A stretch of DNA of 64,000 nucleotides, taken from contig JAFYMC010000008.1 of the NCBI GenBank assembly GCA_017556805.1, positions 1 through 64,000 on the forward strand, in the 5' to 3' direction. Shown piece by piece: positions 7,644 through 17,095 of this stretch. Numbering within the stretch: the stretch's first letter is position 1; every line of letters begins with the position of its first letter. A program made the translations under genes and the position numbers. Origin of the DNA: Lachnospiraceae bacterium. GTDB taxonomy: Bacteria > Bacillota > Clostridia > Lachnospirales > Lachnospiraceae. The notes below the pieces were generated by a model. The model was not told the DNA's origin. It saw only the letters and a program-made list of their open reading frames with translations, and ran no database searches.

Positions 7644-10600
7644 ATGGCATCCGCAGGTAAGGGAACAACAGCAAAACGGAATAGCGGTACAGGTGCGAAC
7701 CGTGCCCGTTCGGGAAGCGTTACAAAGAGTACGGCGGGCTCCCGGTCCGGCGCAGGCAGTCGCTCGGGCGGGACTAAGTCTGCACGAAGTACCGGTACTT
7801 CCGCAAAGCGGAGTACGACGGCGCAGAACAGCCGTAGTTCCGCACAGAAGAATAAGGCTAGCAACGAAATTAAGAACGAAGTCGTTTTAATGATTACGCT
7901 GGTGGTTTCGGTGCTTTTATTGTTGAGCCATTTCCACCTGGGAGGTGCGGTAGGAGAGGCAATTAACGGCGTCATGTTCGGCTTGTTCGGTCTTGTGGCG
8001 TACATATTCCCGATTCTTCTTTTTTTCGGAACGGCCTTTTTCCTTGCCAACAGAGGCAGCCGCGCCCTGACCGGAAAGATGCTGTATCTTGTCGGAATGC
8101 TGTTTATGCTGACGGCGCTGATTCAGATGATGACCACCTATTCTATGGAGCAGTTAAATACGGTTGGGATTACAAGCGACCATGTACAGAAAATTGCGGA
8201 GTATCACAAAAGCATAGAAATTTCGGATTATTATAAGCTGGCTGCCGGGTTCAGAAAGGGCGGCGGTATTTTCGGCGGCTTGATTTGTTTTCTCTTTATG
8301 CCGCTGTTTGATACGGTAGCTTCTTATGTGGTGATTATTGCACTGTTTTTGGTGTTCTTTATGCTGTTTTCCGGCAAGGCGATTTTTGCCTGGATTGCAA
8401 AGAAAAGCAATGAGCGTTATGCCCTTCATAAGGTCCATGCCCAGGAGCGGAGAGAGTCCTTTGAGGAGCGTCAGGCGGAGCGAGAGCGTCTGGTAGAGGA
8501 AAAGCGTAAGGAACTTACGGAGCGCAGGGCAAAGACGTATTTGTTGTCCGAGGAAGAAAAGGCAAAGATGGAGCCGGTACAGGGCGGCACTTCGGGTGGA
8601 GTACATACGCCTGTAACAACGGAGCCGGTACAGCCGGTAAAGCCGAAAAAAGAGAAGCGGAATTTCTTCGGCGGCAAAACACCGACCGGTGATTTTACGC
8701 TGGATATGAATAATCAGTATACTTTACCGCAGCAGACGGTGTCTGAGGTAAATGCGCTGTACAGCGAGGAACGGAAGGCGCAGAATGCAGGGTTACGTTT
8801 GATGGAAATTTCTCCGGAGACAGGAGAATACAAGGATACGACATATGTAGAACGAAAGAATGCGGGCGGAGATTACGGACAAACATTTGCCGGTACGACG
8901 CAGAATTCCGCTGGGACAGCGGTATCCTCTGCCGGTGCAAGCGGTTTGAAGTGGAATAATACTCCGCGAAAGGGTCCGACGGTGGCAGAGCAGTTGGATG
9001 CGTTAGGAGATGACGGAATCCGCCAGACCTCCGGCGGTCAGAAGTTCCGTGCAGATTCTACGGCAGAAGAGAATATAGGACGAGATGTGTCTAATGATAA
9101 CGATTCTACAGCTATAGACAACACTAAAACACAGACTTCGACTCGAAGAACAAGCAAAACTGCAAGCGATAATGAGCCGATTGAGCCGCTTGTAATCGAA
9201 GAGAGCGAACCGATTCAAAAATATGAGTTTCCTCCGGTGGATCTGCTCACAAAGCCGAAGGGGACAAAGGGTGTTTCCGAACAGGATTTACGGGAAACCG
9301 CTATGAAGTTGCAGAGCACGTTAGAAAGCTTTGGCGTACGGGTATCCGTCACCAATGTAAGCTGCGGTCCTGCAGTTACCCGGTATGAGCTTCAGCCGGA
9401 GCAGGGCGTAAAGGTCAGTAAGATTACCAGTCTTGCGGATGATATTAAGTTAAATCTGGCTGCGGCGGATGTGCGTATCGAAGCACCGATTCCGGGAAAG
9501 GCGGCGGTTGGTATTGAGGTACCGAATAAGGAGAATTCCACGGTATTGTTGCGAGAACTTTTAGAGTCCTCCGAATTTACCGGACACGGCTCCAATGTGG
9601 CATTTGCGGTAGGTAAGGATATCGGCGGACAGACGGTGGTGACGGATATTGCCAAGATGCCGCACCTTCTCATTGCGGGTGCAACCGGTTCCGGTAAATC
9701 CGTATGTATCAATACGTTAATTATGAGTATTTTGTATAAAGCGGACCCTTCCGAGGTTAAACTTATCATGGTGGACCCGAAGGTGGTAGAGCTTTCCGTG
9801 TATAACGGTATTCCGCATTTGATGATTCCGGTGGTGACCGACCCGAAGAAGGCCAGCGCGGCATTGAACTGGGCGGTAATCGAGATGACGGAGCGTTATC
9901 AGAAGTTTGCGGAGCTGGGTGTCCGTGACTTAAAGGGTTACAACGAGCGTGTAGCAGATGCGGCAAAGCAGGGCTTAGAGGAAGAGAAGTACAAGCACCT
10001 TCCGCAGATTGTCATTATCGTGGACGAGCTTGCGGACCTTATGATGGTAGCACCGGGCGAGGTGGAGGATTCCATTTGTCGTCTGGCACAGCTGGCGAGA
10101 GCAGCAGGTTTACATCTTGTTATCGCAACCCAGCGTCCGTCGGTCAACGTTATTACGGGTCTCATTAAAGCAAATATTCCGTCCCGTATCGCCTTTGCGG
10201 TTTCTTCGGCAATCGATTCCAGAACGATTTTGGACGGAGCGGGAGCGGAGAAGCTTCTGGGTAAGGGTGATATGTTGTTCTTTCCGTCCGGTTACTCCAA
10301 GCCGGTACGTGTACAGGGTGCCTTTGTATCCGACAGAGAAGTCAGTGCAGTAGTTGATTTCTTAAAAGCAAATAACGAAGGCAGTGCTTACAATATGGAA
10401 GTGTCGGAGAAGATTACCAGTATGCCGACAAACAGCGGGGATGCAAACGGAGCAAACTCCGGAAATGCAAACGGTTACGATGAGTACTTTGCGGATGCGG
10501 GCAAGCTTATTATCGAGAAGGACAAGGCTTCCATCGGTATGCTCCAGCGTGCATATAAAATCGGCTTTAACCGAGCGGCCCGGATTATGGACCAGCTGGC

Positions 10601-10697
10601 GGAAGCAGGCGTGGTAGGCCCGGAGGAGGGCACAAAGCCGCGTAAGGTACTGATGTCTGCGGAGGAGTTTGAGCAGTATATCGGAGAGTATGTATAG
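7644..10697 (+). CDS. ftsK: FtsK/SpoIIIE DNA translocase
   Basis: The 1017-aa product starts at ATG 7644 after AAGGAGGG. Residues 1-75 are a basic Ser/Thr/Lys/Arg tail, about 80-260 contain several membrane segments, and about 270-540 form a charged linker. The RecA-like motor has Walker A GATGSGKS (679-686) and Walker [12 protein letters not shown]. The C-terminal winged-helix gamma domain (about 945-1010), which reads polarity sequences on DNA, is complete. The enzyme pumps chromosomal DNA through the division or spore septum. FtsK and SpoIIIE cannot be told apart by sequence alone; a spore-former would use it in forespore translocation. Confidence 0.95.
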   Translation: MASAGKGTTAKRNSGTGANRARSGSVTKSTAGSRSGAGSRSGGTKSARSTGTSAKRSTTAQNSRSSAQKNKASNEIKNEVVLMITLVVSVLLLLSHFHLGGAVGEAINGVMFGLFGLVAYIFPILLFFGTAFFLANRGSRALTGKMLYLVGMLFMLTALIQMMTTYSMEQLNTVGITSDHVQKIAEYHKSIEISDYYKLAAGFRKGGGIFGGLICFLFMPLFDTVASYVVIIALFLVFFMLFSGKAIFAWIAKKSNERYALHKVHAQERRESFEERQAERERLVEEKRKELTERRAKTYLLSEEEKAKMEPVQGGTSGGVHTPVTTEPVQPVKPKKEKRNFFGGKTPTGDFTLDMNNQYTLPQQTVSEVNALYSEERKAQNAGLRLMEISPETGEYKDTTYVERKNAGGDYGQTFAGTTQNSAGTAVSSAGASGLKWNNTPRKGPTVAEQLDALGDDGIRQTSGGQKFRADSTAEENIGRDVSNDNDSTAIDNTKTQTSTRRTSKTASDNEPIEPLVIEESEPIQKYEFPPVDLLTKPKGTKGVSEQDLRETAMKLQSTLESFGVRVSVTNVSCGPAVTRYELQPEQGVKVSKITSLADDIKLNLAAADVRIEAPIPGKAAVGIEVPNKENSTVLLRELLESSEFTGHGSNVAFAVGKDIGGQTVVTDIAKMPHLLIAGATGSGKSVCINTLIMSILYKADPSEVKLIMVDPKVVELSVYNGIPHLMIPVVTDPKKASAALNWAVIEMTERYQKFAELGVRDLKGYNERVADAAKQGLEEEKYKHLPQIVIIVDELADLMMVAPGEVEDSICRLAQLARAAGLHLVIATQRPSVNVITGLIKANIPSRIAFAVSSAIDSRTILDGAGAEKLLGKGDMLFFPSGYSKPVRVQGAFVSDREVSAVVDFLKANNEGSAYNMEVSEKITSMPTNSGDANGANSGNANGYDEYFADAGKLIIEKDKASIGMLQRAYKIGFNRAARIMDQLAEAGVVGPEEGTKPRKVLMSAEEFEQYIGEYV

Positions 10698-10716
10698 TGT
10701 TTGAGGGGATATAATC

Positions 10717-11202
10717 ATGACGGAACAGATGTATAATGAGAAAGAGGTTCTTGTATCCGAGAACGATGGTGTATATACAATCGATATATGGGTAACCGAG
10801 ATTCGGGAAAAAATAATTTTTGATATTGTTATGATGTTGGTGCTCTGGCCTGTTGTCATAACAGCGGCTGTGCTTATCCTTGTAAATATGCCGAAAAAAT
10901 ACATGGCAATAACGGGTTCCGGTTTGGTTTTGTCCTTTTTGTTAATTATTCCGATTGCGCTTATGATACGTAAGCTGGCCCAAAAGTACCATCGAGAATA
11001 TGAGTTTAAACGTATTGTGGTACCGGTTGAGGTCCGGAAGAATTCTGTGTACATCGGTGGGAAAAAGGTAAAAATTAAATACAATTTTGAAGCGGAAGCA
11101 TTTGACATATATACAAGCACAATGAAAGGTTATGCTGTGGACGGCGGAGTTACGGAGGAATTCAGAACATTCCTGGAGAATAAAAAGATTCCATACCGTT
11201 AA
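10717..11202 (+). CDS. Hypothetical membrane protein, 161 aa
   Basis: I do not recognise the family. ATG 10717 follows AGGGGAT, 19 bases after the ftsK stop, so it may be cotranscribed with ftsK. Residues about 32-57 and 67-88 are two hydrophobic segments forming a hairpin, flanked by a polar N terminus and a C-terminal domain of about 70 residues rich in Lys, Glu and beta-prone stretches. The architecture resembles small membrane proteins with a PH-like cytosolic domain, but this is only a shape comparison. Confidence 0.6.
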   Translation: MTEQMYNEKEVLVSENDGVYTIDIWVTEIREKIIFDIVMMLVLWPVVITAAVLILVNMPKKYMAITGSGLVLSFLLIIPIALMIRKLAQKYHREYEFKRIVVPVEVRKNSVYIGGKKVKIKYNFEAEAFDIYTSTMKGYAVDGGVTEEFRTFLENKKIPYR

Positions 11203-11249
11203 AAAAGCGGGAAGCGCGGAAGAACCAAACAAGCTAAGGAGGCATGCGG

Positions 11250-11636
11250 ATGAATGTATTGGAGTTCTTACATGAAGTGATGCAGGTTGTGGTAGAGATT
11301 GCCATTCTCATTTTTGAGTTTATCGGTATCGGTGTGATTATTTGTTCCGGTATTAAAGGCTTTATCTATTATATACAAAAGAATCCGAACGTCAAACTAA
11401 CGCTGGCTCACGGTCTGGAAATCGGTTTGGAGTTCAAGCTGGGCAGTGAGATTTTAAAGACGGTTATCGTCAGGGAATGGGAAGAAATACTGACGGTCGG
11501 TGCGATTATTGCGCTTAGAGCAGCGCTTACGTTCCTGATTCACTGGGAAATCAAGGAGGAGAATAAGCACAAAAGCGAGCAGGAAGAAAAATTGCAACGG
11601 AGTCATTTGCTCGGACCAAAGGAAAATAAAAAGTAA
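11250..11636 (+). CDS. DUF1622 family membrane protein
   Basis: The start is placed at ATG 11250 because AAGGAGG (11236-11242) sits 7 bases before it but only 1 base before the alternative ATG 11244. The 128-aa product has about three hydrophobic segments and the conserved region LEIGLEFKLGSEILKT with a following TVGAIIALRAALTFLIHWE, which I recognise as DUF1622. Function is unknown. It ends with a charged Lys/Glu-rich tail and precedes fhs by 49 bases. Confidence 0.75.
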   Translation: MNVLEFLHEVMQVVVEIAILIFEFIGIGVIICSGIKGFIYYIQKNPNVKLTLAHGLEIGLEFKLGSEILKTVIVREWEEILTVGAIIALRAALTFLIHWEIKEENKHKSEQEEKLQRSHLLGPKENKK

Positions 11637-11685
11637 AGTAACGGGGTGTCATAGGACACTACTGTAAATATAAGGAGGACAGGTC

Positions 11686-13356
11686 ATGAAGACTGATATT
11701 GAAATCGCACAGGAGGCGGTGCTTAAGCCGGTTAAGGAGGTTGCGGCGCAGCTTGGTATCACAGAGGATGAGCTTGATTTTTACGGCAAGTACAAGGCGA
11801 AGTTTACGGATGAGCTCTGGGACAGAGTAAAGGGGAATCCGGACGGTAAACTGGTGCTTGTGACGGCGATTAATCCGACTCCGGCAGGCGAGGGTAAGAC
11901 GACGACCACCGTAGGTCTCGGTCAGGCCTTCGGAAAGCTTGGCAAGAAGGCTGTTATCGCTCTTCGTGAGCCTTCCCTGGGACCGTGCTTCGGTGTAAAG
12001 GGCGGTGCTGCAGGCGGCGGCTACGCACAGGTAGTGCCGATGGAGGATTTGAACCTTCATTTTACCGGAGACTTCCATGCCATTACCTCTGCAAATAACT
12101 TACTTGCGGCGATGTTAGATAACCACATCCAGCAGGGCAACGCCCTTCGTATTGACACGAAGCAGGTCATCTGGAAGCGTTGCTTGGATATGAATGATCG
12201 TGCCCTTCGTAATATCGTAATCGGTATGGGTAAGAAGGCGGACGGCGTGGTAAGAGAGGACCACTTCATCATTACCGTGGCATCCGAGATTATGGCAATC
12301 CTTTGTCTGGCTACGGATATGGATGATTTAAAGGCACGTCTCGGTCGCATTATTGTTGCATACGACTATGACGGTAATCCGGTAACCGCAGAGCAGCTAA
12401 AGGCTGTGGGTTCCATGGCAGCTCTCTTAAAGGACGCCCTCCGTCCGAACCTGATTCAGACTTTAGAGCATACCCCGGCAATCGTTCACGGCGGTCCGTT
12501 TGCAAATATCGCACACGGCTGTAACAGCGTCCGTGCAACGAGAACCGCATTAAAGCTTGCGGATTATGTGATTACCGAGGCAGGCTTCGGTGCAGACCTG
12601 GGTGCGGAGAAGTTCCTTGACATTAAGTGCCGTATGGCAGGTCTTAAGCCGGATGCGGTAGTGCTTGTGGCTACGGTACGTGCCCTCAAGTACAACGGCG
12701 GCGTAGCTAAGGCAGACCTGGGTGCCGAGAACGTCGAGGCATTAAAGAAGGGTATCGTAAACCTTGAGAAGCATATTGAGAACTTACAGAAGTACAAGGT
12801 GCCGGTAGTGGTTACCTTGAACCGTTTCATTACCGACTCCCCGGCAGAGCTTGCGTTTGTAAAGGAGTTCTGTGAGGCAAGAGGCGCGGAGTTCGCACTT
12901 TCCGATGTATGGGAAAAGGGCGGCGACGGCGGTATTGAGCTCGCGAACAAGGTGCTTGAGACTTTGGAGACCAAGGAGAGCTTCTTTGAGCCGATTTATA
13001 AGGATGAGCTTTCCCTTAAGGAAAAGATTGAAACCATTGCAAAGGAAATCTACGGTGCAGGCAGTGTCACCTACGATCCGTCCGCAGAAAAGGCCATCGC
13101 AAAGATTGAGGCTATGGGCTTCGGCAACGTGCCGGTATGTATGGCAAAGAATCAGTACTCCTTATCCGACGACCAGACGAAGCTTGGCCGTCCGGAAGGC
13201 TTTAATGTAAACATCCGTGAGGCATATATTTCCGCAGGTGCAGGCTTTATGGTAGCCATCACCGGTACCATTATGACCATGCCGGGACTTCCGAAGACTC
13301 CGGCTGCGGAGAGAATTGATGTGGATGAAAACGGTATGATTACCGGATTGTTCTAG
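11686..13356 (+). CDS. fhs: Formate-tetrahydrofolate ligase
   Basis: The 556-aa length matches the family. ATG 11686 follows AAGGAGGACAG. The enzyme makes 10-formyl-THF from formate, THF and ATP for purine and one-carbon metabolism, and is a key step of the Wood-Ljungdahl methyl branch where that pathway exists. The ATP-binding motif [16 protein letters not shown] lies at 65-80, followed by [18 protein letters not shown] and the conserved [10 protein letters not shown]. No THF riboswitch-like structure fits in the short leader. The stop codon is followed by a terminator that is also one arm of an inverted-repeat element. Confidence 0.98.
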   Translation: MKTDIEIAQEAVLKPVKEVAAQLGITEDELDFYGKYKAKFTDELWDRVKGNPDGKLVLVTAINPTPAGEGKTTTTVGLGQAFGKLGKKAVIALREPSLGPCFGVKGGAAGGGYAQVVPMEDLNLHFTGDFHAITSANNLLAAMLDNHIQQGNALRIDTKQVIWKRCLDMNDRALRNIVIGMGKKADGVVREDHFIITVASEIMAILCLATDMDDLKARLGRIIVAYDYDGNPVTAEQLKAVGSMAALLKDALRPNLIQTLEHTPAIVHGGPFANIAHGCNSVRATRTALKLADYVITEAGFGADLGAEKFLDIKCRMAGLKPDAVVLVATVRALKYNGGVAKADLGAENVEALKKGIVNLEKHIENLQKYKVPVVVTLNRFITDSPAELAFVKEFCEARGAEFALSDVWEKGGDGGIELANKVLETLETKESFFEPIYKDELSLKEKIETIAKEIYGAGSVTYDPSAEKAIAKIEAMGFGNVPVCMAKNQYSLSDDQTKLGRPEGFNVNIREAYISAGAGFMVAITGTIMTMPGLPKTPAAERIDVDENGMITGLF

Positions 13357-13389
13357 GGACGTATCATTCCGCTGATTTCAAAAGGATAT

Positions 13390-13424
13390 AAAAGGCTGTC
13401 GCAGGAAACTGTGACAGCCTTTTT
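13390..13424 (+). terminator. Intrinsic terminator after fhs
   Basis: A 15-bp stem AAAAGGCTGTCGCAG/CTGTGACAGCCTTTT with one G-U pair is closed by a GAAA tetraloop and followed by T. Its 5' arm is also the left terminal repeat of the element at 13390-13733. Confidence 0.9.
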
Positions 13425-13733
13425 CTGTGTATTGTGTATTGAATAGAACCACTGGTCCGAAGACAGCTTTTCTCTCTTGATACGGATATAAGTCTTTCTA
13501 AATTACTCTGAGAAAGTATGCGACAAAGTGACGCAACCGCCCTGATGCGGCATCCGTGCCTTATGGCGGGCTCGCTCAAACATCCTGTTTGAGCGTTGCT
13601 GACAGACAAACAGAGTAATAAGAAAGTCTAATATCCTGCTCAAAGTTCGAAAAGTCTGTCTTCGGACCGGTGGTTCTATGTCAGCATAAAGAACACAGAA
13701 AAGGGTGGAAGACTTTGCTTGCGACAGCCTTTT
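13390..13733. repeat. 344-bp inverted-repeat element (MITE-like or structured RNA)
   Basis: The ends are perfect 14-bp inverted repeats, AAAAGGCTGTCGCA (13390-13403) and TGCGACAGCCTTTT (13720-13733). Complementarity continues inward: a 24-bp arm at 13443-13466 pairs with 13656-13679 with a single T-G wobble, and 13485-13510 pairs imperfectly with 13616-13637. The centre has a perfect 8-bp hairpin GCTCAAAC/GTTTGAGC. No ORF of note lies inside. It fills most of the gap between fhs and the next gene. Either a non-autonomous mobile element or a long structured RNA fits. Confidence 0.7.
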
Positions 13734-13819
13734 TATGTTTCTGTAAAAAGAGCGGAATGATACTGTGCACTTAGTGGGGGGAGATGGTATTAAAAGTGGA
13801 GAAACATGAACTCATTTCG

Positions 13820-13848
13820 TTGCGGAATCAGACGGAATATGGTATACT
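13820..13848 (+). promoter_or_regulatory. Candidate promoter for the ITP/XTP pyrophosphatase gene
   Basis: TTGCGG (13820-13825), a 17-base spacer and TATACT (13843-13848), 38 bases before the start codon. Confidence 0.55.
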
Positions 13849-13886
13849 TTTATTCGTGAGATTTGTTGAATTATGAGGAGAAAACA

Positions 13887-14495
13887 ATGAAGATTTTATA
13901 TGGTACGACCAATAACGGCAAGCTTCAGGCGATGAAAAACGTCTTAAAGGATTTTGATATCGAGCTTATCGGGTTAAATGATTTAGAAGGGGAGCTTCCA
14001 AAGATTCGGGAGGACGGAAAGACACCACTAGAAAATGCGGAGATTAAGGCCAGAGCATATTTTAAAGCGTTTGGTATTCCTGTGTTTTCCTGTGACAGCG
14101 GGCTGTATTTTGAGGAACTGATTGAGGAGGAGCAACCGGGGCTTCATGTCCGCAGAGTCGGTGGAAAAGAGCTGACGGACGAGGATATGATAGAGTATTA
14201 TGCAACGTTGGCGGGAAAGCACGGCGGGAAGATTACCGGGCGGTATCGCAATGCGATTTACTTTATTTTAGATGAGAAACATCACTATTCCAGCATGGAT
14301 ATGTCCATTGCCACGGAGCCTTTTGTGTTGGTTGAAAAGCCTCATGAGAAGCGTGTGAAAGGCTTTCCGCTGGATTCTTTGTCGGTGGATATTGCTACAG
14401 GAAAGTATTACTACGATTTGGAAGTAAAGGATGTCAGTACTTCGGTGGACGATGGGGTCAGAGTGTTCTTTACCGGGGCACTTGGAGGGAGATGA
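13887..14495 (+). CDS. Non-canonical purine NTP pyrophosphatase (Ham1/RdgB family)
   Basis: The 202-aa product starts at ATG 13887 behind GAGGAG; an in-frame TTG at 13863 lacks a ribosome site. The N-terminal TTNNGKL (7-13), ENAEIKARAY (50-59) and CDSGLYFE (69-76) are Ham1-family signatures. These enzymes hydrolyse ITP, dITP and XTP to monophosphates and keep deaminated purines out of nucleic acids. The central part, including HHYSSMDM, diverges from standard RdgB, so it may be a subfamily with a different nucleotide preference. The next ORF starts immediately after its stop codon. Confidence 0.8.
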   Translation: MKILYGTTNNGKLQAMKNVLKDFDIELIGLNDLEGELPKIREDGKTPLENAEIKARAYFKAFGIPVFSCDSGLYFEELIEEEQPGLHVRRVGGKELTDEDMIEYYATLAGKHGGKITGRYRNAIYFILDEKHHYSSMDMSIATEPFVLVEKPHEKRVKGFPLDSLSVDIATGKYYYDLEVKDVSTSVDDGVRVFFTGALGGR

Positions 14496-14762
14496 ATGAA
14501 CAGCATGGAAGAAATTATGGAACAAATTAAGGTATTATCTTCGGCTGTGACGGAAGAAGAGTATAGTGCTACCCTTGAACAGGGCTATGAACTGTTGGTG
14601 AAATTGCATGATTTGGGCGCAGATAAGGACAGTGTTTATCAATCGTTGTCTGCGTATCTTAACAGTTTAGAAGACGGCATATCATACAATTTTATTGCAG
14701 ATACGTTAGATTTTGTGGTCGGGTGGTGTTCCCCGGAAAAAAGCATTTGGGATAAGGATTGA
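14496..14762 (+). CDS. Hypothetical protein, 88 aa
   Basis: Not recognised. ATG 14496 abuts the stop of the pyrophosphatase gene, with GGAGGGAG as its ribosome site, so translation is probably coupled. The protein is acidic, soluble and predicted mostly helical, with no Cys pairs or known motif. It ends WDKD at 14762, and the next gene begins 17 bases later. Confidence 0.6.
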   Translation: MNSMEEIMEQIKVLSSAVTEEEYSATLEQGYELLVKLHDLGADKDSVYQSLSAYLNSLEDGISYNFIADTLDFVVGWCSPEKSIWDKD

Positions 14763-14779
14763 TATGAGGAGAGTATGCA

Positions 14780-15517
14780 ATGGATAACGAGTTTGATACA
14801 AATAATCAGCAGAAAAGAGAATCGCCGCTAAAAATAGTGGTAGACAGTTTTCTTACGTTGGTAGTTATCGTGCTTATTATAGGATTTTTGTTTACCTTAG
14901 AAAAGCATATGTATTGGCTTACGGTAAGTATTGCGGGTGTATTTCTTTGGGTAATTGACATCGTAATGTTTGCGAGAGAGTTTGAAAAAGACCGAAAACG
15001 TAATTTTTTATTGCCGATTATCACTTGTTTCATAGGGAGCGTAATGGTTTTGTGCGGGACGATGTTAAAGAAAGACCCTGAGATGGTGAAAGCGTTTGTT
15101 TTGAAGCATGCGTTGCTTTTTTTGATGCTTCTGCTTTTGAGTATAGGCGTCGGATTGCTTTTCTGCGCAATTACCGAACCACGCAGAAAAAGGCGATACT
15201 GTACCGTAAGAGTATTTGGTGAGTGTTGTGGGTTTGCAACAAAGTTTTCTTCTTCACGGGGAGGACACAGGGTGCATGCTCCGATTTATAAATTTCACTT
15301 CGGAGAAGAGGAGTACTGTGTTGCGGACAAAACGTTTTCCAGATATGCCAATCCACAGGAGGGGGAGAAGCGTGAACTTTATGTGGATACAGAAACCATG
15401 GATGAAATTTACGAACCGATACGTTCCGGGAAGCTTAGAAAATTTACTTACGGACTTGGATTTTGTTTTACTGTAATTCCGATAGTAGGATTGCTTATGA
15501 TGTACTTTGAGAGATAA
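14780..15517 (+). CDS. Hypothetical membrane protein, 245 aa (DUF3592-like C terminus)
   Basis: ATG 14780 follows GAGGAGAG. After a polar 20-residue start there are hydrophobic segments at about 21-40, 46-62, 73-93 and 108-130, then a soluble region containing HAPIYKFHFGEEEY, and a last hydrophobic segment near 220-241. The soluble part with a Tyr-rich beta-strand pattern recalls DUF3592 proteins. Function unknown. It probably belongs to the same small transcription unit as the two preceding genes. Confidence 0.6.
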   Translation: MDNEFDTNNQQKRESPLKIVVDSFLTLVVIVLIIGFLFTLEKHMYWLTVSIAGVFLWVIDIVMFAREFEKDRKRNFLLPIITCFIGSVMVLCGTMLKKDPEMVKAFVLKHALLFLMLLLLSIGVGLLFCAITEPRRKRRYCTVRVFGECCGFATKFSSSRGGHRVHAPIYKFHFGEEEYCVADKTFSRYANPQEGEKRELYVDTETMDEIYEPIRSGKLRKFTYGLGFCFTVIPIVGLLMMYFER

Positions 15518-15577
15518 AAGGAAATATCATCAGATTTATTATCCGCAGGAAGCGGTTGCGGGAAAGAGGAGACTAAC

Positions 15578-15994
15578 ATGAACAAAAACACAGCAAGAGA
15601 TTTATTGGCGAAAGTATTAGATGACATGGAAAAGAAAGCCTCAGAAATGAAAATTCAAGGTGTGGGCGTTGCCTGCTTTTTGGATAAAAACAGCGTAGTT
15701 GACTGGATTGGTGAGATGAAGGTGGTAGAGACTCCGTATAATATAAAGGAAGGCTGGAATTTGGTGGCAATCGCATGGTCGAAGGCCGGTGAGGTTATTG
15801 CATCCTCAGCAAACAGCGGAAATCCGAAGAGAAAAAAGATTATGGGCGAGCTGGGATTTGTGGGCGGAGCTTACGCAGAATGTGATGAGTATAAGCTTGC
15901 CTTTGCCTTTAGCGGTGCAACTTCGGAAGAAGATTTGGAAGTGGCAGAGTATGGAATTGCCCAATTTAAGGGATATGCGAAAGAAGCTAAATAG
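15578..15994 (+). CDS. GlcG/HbpS-like (DUF336) protein
   Basis: The 138-aa product starts at ATG 15578 after AGAGGAG. It has a helical N terminus (1-24), a strand-rich centre with AIAWSKAGEVIASSANSG, and the C-terminal block GELGFVGGAYAECDEYKLAFAFSG. This resembles GlcG/HbpS-fold proteins, some of which bind haem or cobalamin. The typical haem ligand cannot be assigned here, so binding is uncertain. No signal peptide, so it is probably cytosolic. Confidence 0.6.
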   Translation: MNKNTARDLLAKVLDDMEKKASEMKIQGVGVACFLDKNSVVDWIGEMKVVETPYNIKEGWNLVAIAWSKAGEVIASSANSGNPKRKKIMGELGFVGGAYAECDEYKLAFAFSGATSEEDLEVAEYGIAQFKGYAKEAK

Positions 15995-16067
15995 ATATAC
16001 GACGTTTTAGGTCGATGATGTATGAGACGTAGTGAAATATATAAGAAATCGTAAGGGGGATTACTGA

Positions 16068-17063
16068 TTGAAGTATAGTTTGGAGTATGCTAAGGCTGTG
16101 TTTGCGTTAGAGGAGTACAAGTGTACTCAGGTGGCCGGACATGAAGGGGGCCGCAACCTTGTTTATGTTTGCAGCAAAGACGGCGAGAATAAGTATGTTC
16201 TCCGCATTTCGTCCTTGGGAGACAGAGAAGAGAAGGATTATCTTGCGGAGACGGAGTTTGTCCGTTATCTGGCGGCAAACGGAGCACCGGTGGCGGATGC
16301 GATTCCGTCGGTTTACGGAAGGCTTGTGGAGTGTGCGGAGGCAGAGGGTGAAACGAGCTACATCAGTCTGTTTGTTTATGCGAAAGGAATGCTGATCTGT
16401 GATAACGGGTATCGCTACCGGGAGGGAGCACCTCTTGAGGAGTATTTCTACAATACAGGAAAAGTGTTGGGAATGATTCATCGGTTTTCTAAGTCTTATA
16501 AGCCTACTTACCGCAGAACTACCTACTTTGAGAAATATAACAAAGCGTATATCGACGGTTTGATTCCGGACACTTACAAAGAATTGAAGCAGGCGATGTT
16601 TGAACGATTGGATGCTTTTCGCGAACTGCCGGTAGATGACGAGTGCTTCGGTCTGGTGCATTTTGATTTCAGTGACGGAAATTATCACATCGATATGAGT
16701 ACAGGTGAGATTACCGCGTATGATTTTGATAACTGCATCTATTGCTGGTATATGTTTGATTTGGCGAATCTTTGGACCCATGGCGTAGGCTGGTGTCAGT
16801 TCGAAGAGGATGCGGAAAAACGTATGGAATATATGGGACACTATTTTGATACGGTACTTGAGGGCTACCGGAGCGAAACGGAGGTTTCGGAGGAACTGAT
16901 TCACCGTTTGCCTTTGTTTATCGACATGGTGCTTATAGAAAATGTGGTAGATGAATTTGAATGCTGTGTCCGGGAAGACGAAGAGCTTGACTACGAGGAT
17001 ATTGAGGACGCGGCAGAGTGTTTGATACATAAGATTCCGTTTGCGGGCGTGGGTGAGGCATAA
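16068..17063 (+). CDS. APH-fold phosphotransferase
   Basis: The start is TTG 16068, 8 bases after AAGGGGGA; no ATG lies nearby in frame. The 331-aa product carries the kinase motif HFDFSDGNYHID with His198, Asp200 and Asn205, and the metal-binding YDFDN (Asp219). These are the catalytic loop and DFG-equivalent of aminoglycoside phosphotransferase/choline kinase-fold enzymes. The family covers small-molecule kinases for aminoglycosides, homoserine, choline and others, as well as the stress kinase SrkA. Genomic context gives no substrate, so it should not be called a resistance gene. Confidence 0.8.
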   Translation: MKYSLEYAKAVFALEEYKCTQVAGHEGGRNLVYVCSKDGENKYVLRISSLGDREEKDYLAETEFVRYLAANGAPVADAIPSVYGRLVECAEAEGETSYISLFVYAKGMLICDNGYRYREGAPLEEYFYNTGKVLGMIHRFSKSYKPTYRRTTYFEKYNKAYIDGLIPDTYKELKQAMFERLDAFRELPVDDECFGLVHFDFSDGNYHIDMSTGEITAYDFDNCIYCWYMFDLANLWTHGVGWCQFEEDAEKRMEYMGHYFDTVLEGYRSETEVSEELIHRLPLFIDMVLIENVVDEFECCVREDEELDYEDIEDAAECLIHKIPFAGVGEA

Positions 17064-17095
17064 TACAGAGATACGATAAGAACAGGAGAAAACCA

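Noticed and set aside
10362-11120. A 252-codon minus-strand frame across the ftsK end and the next gene
   Set aside because: It spans two supported + strand genes, lacks a ribosome site and shows no recognisable domain.
11637-11685. Possible THF riboswitch before fhs
   Set aside because: Only 49 bases separate the genes, with a weak GTGTC/GACAC stem and none of the conserved THF riboswitch core that I could find.
13500-13640. CRISPR-like or direct repeat array inside the 13390-13733 element
   Set aside because: The repeats are inverted, not direct, and have no regular spacing or spacers.
16068-17063. Aminoglycoside resistance gene
   Set aside because: The fold motifs are shared by many small-molecule kinases, the gene sits among housekeeping genes, and no mobile element is adjacent.
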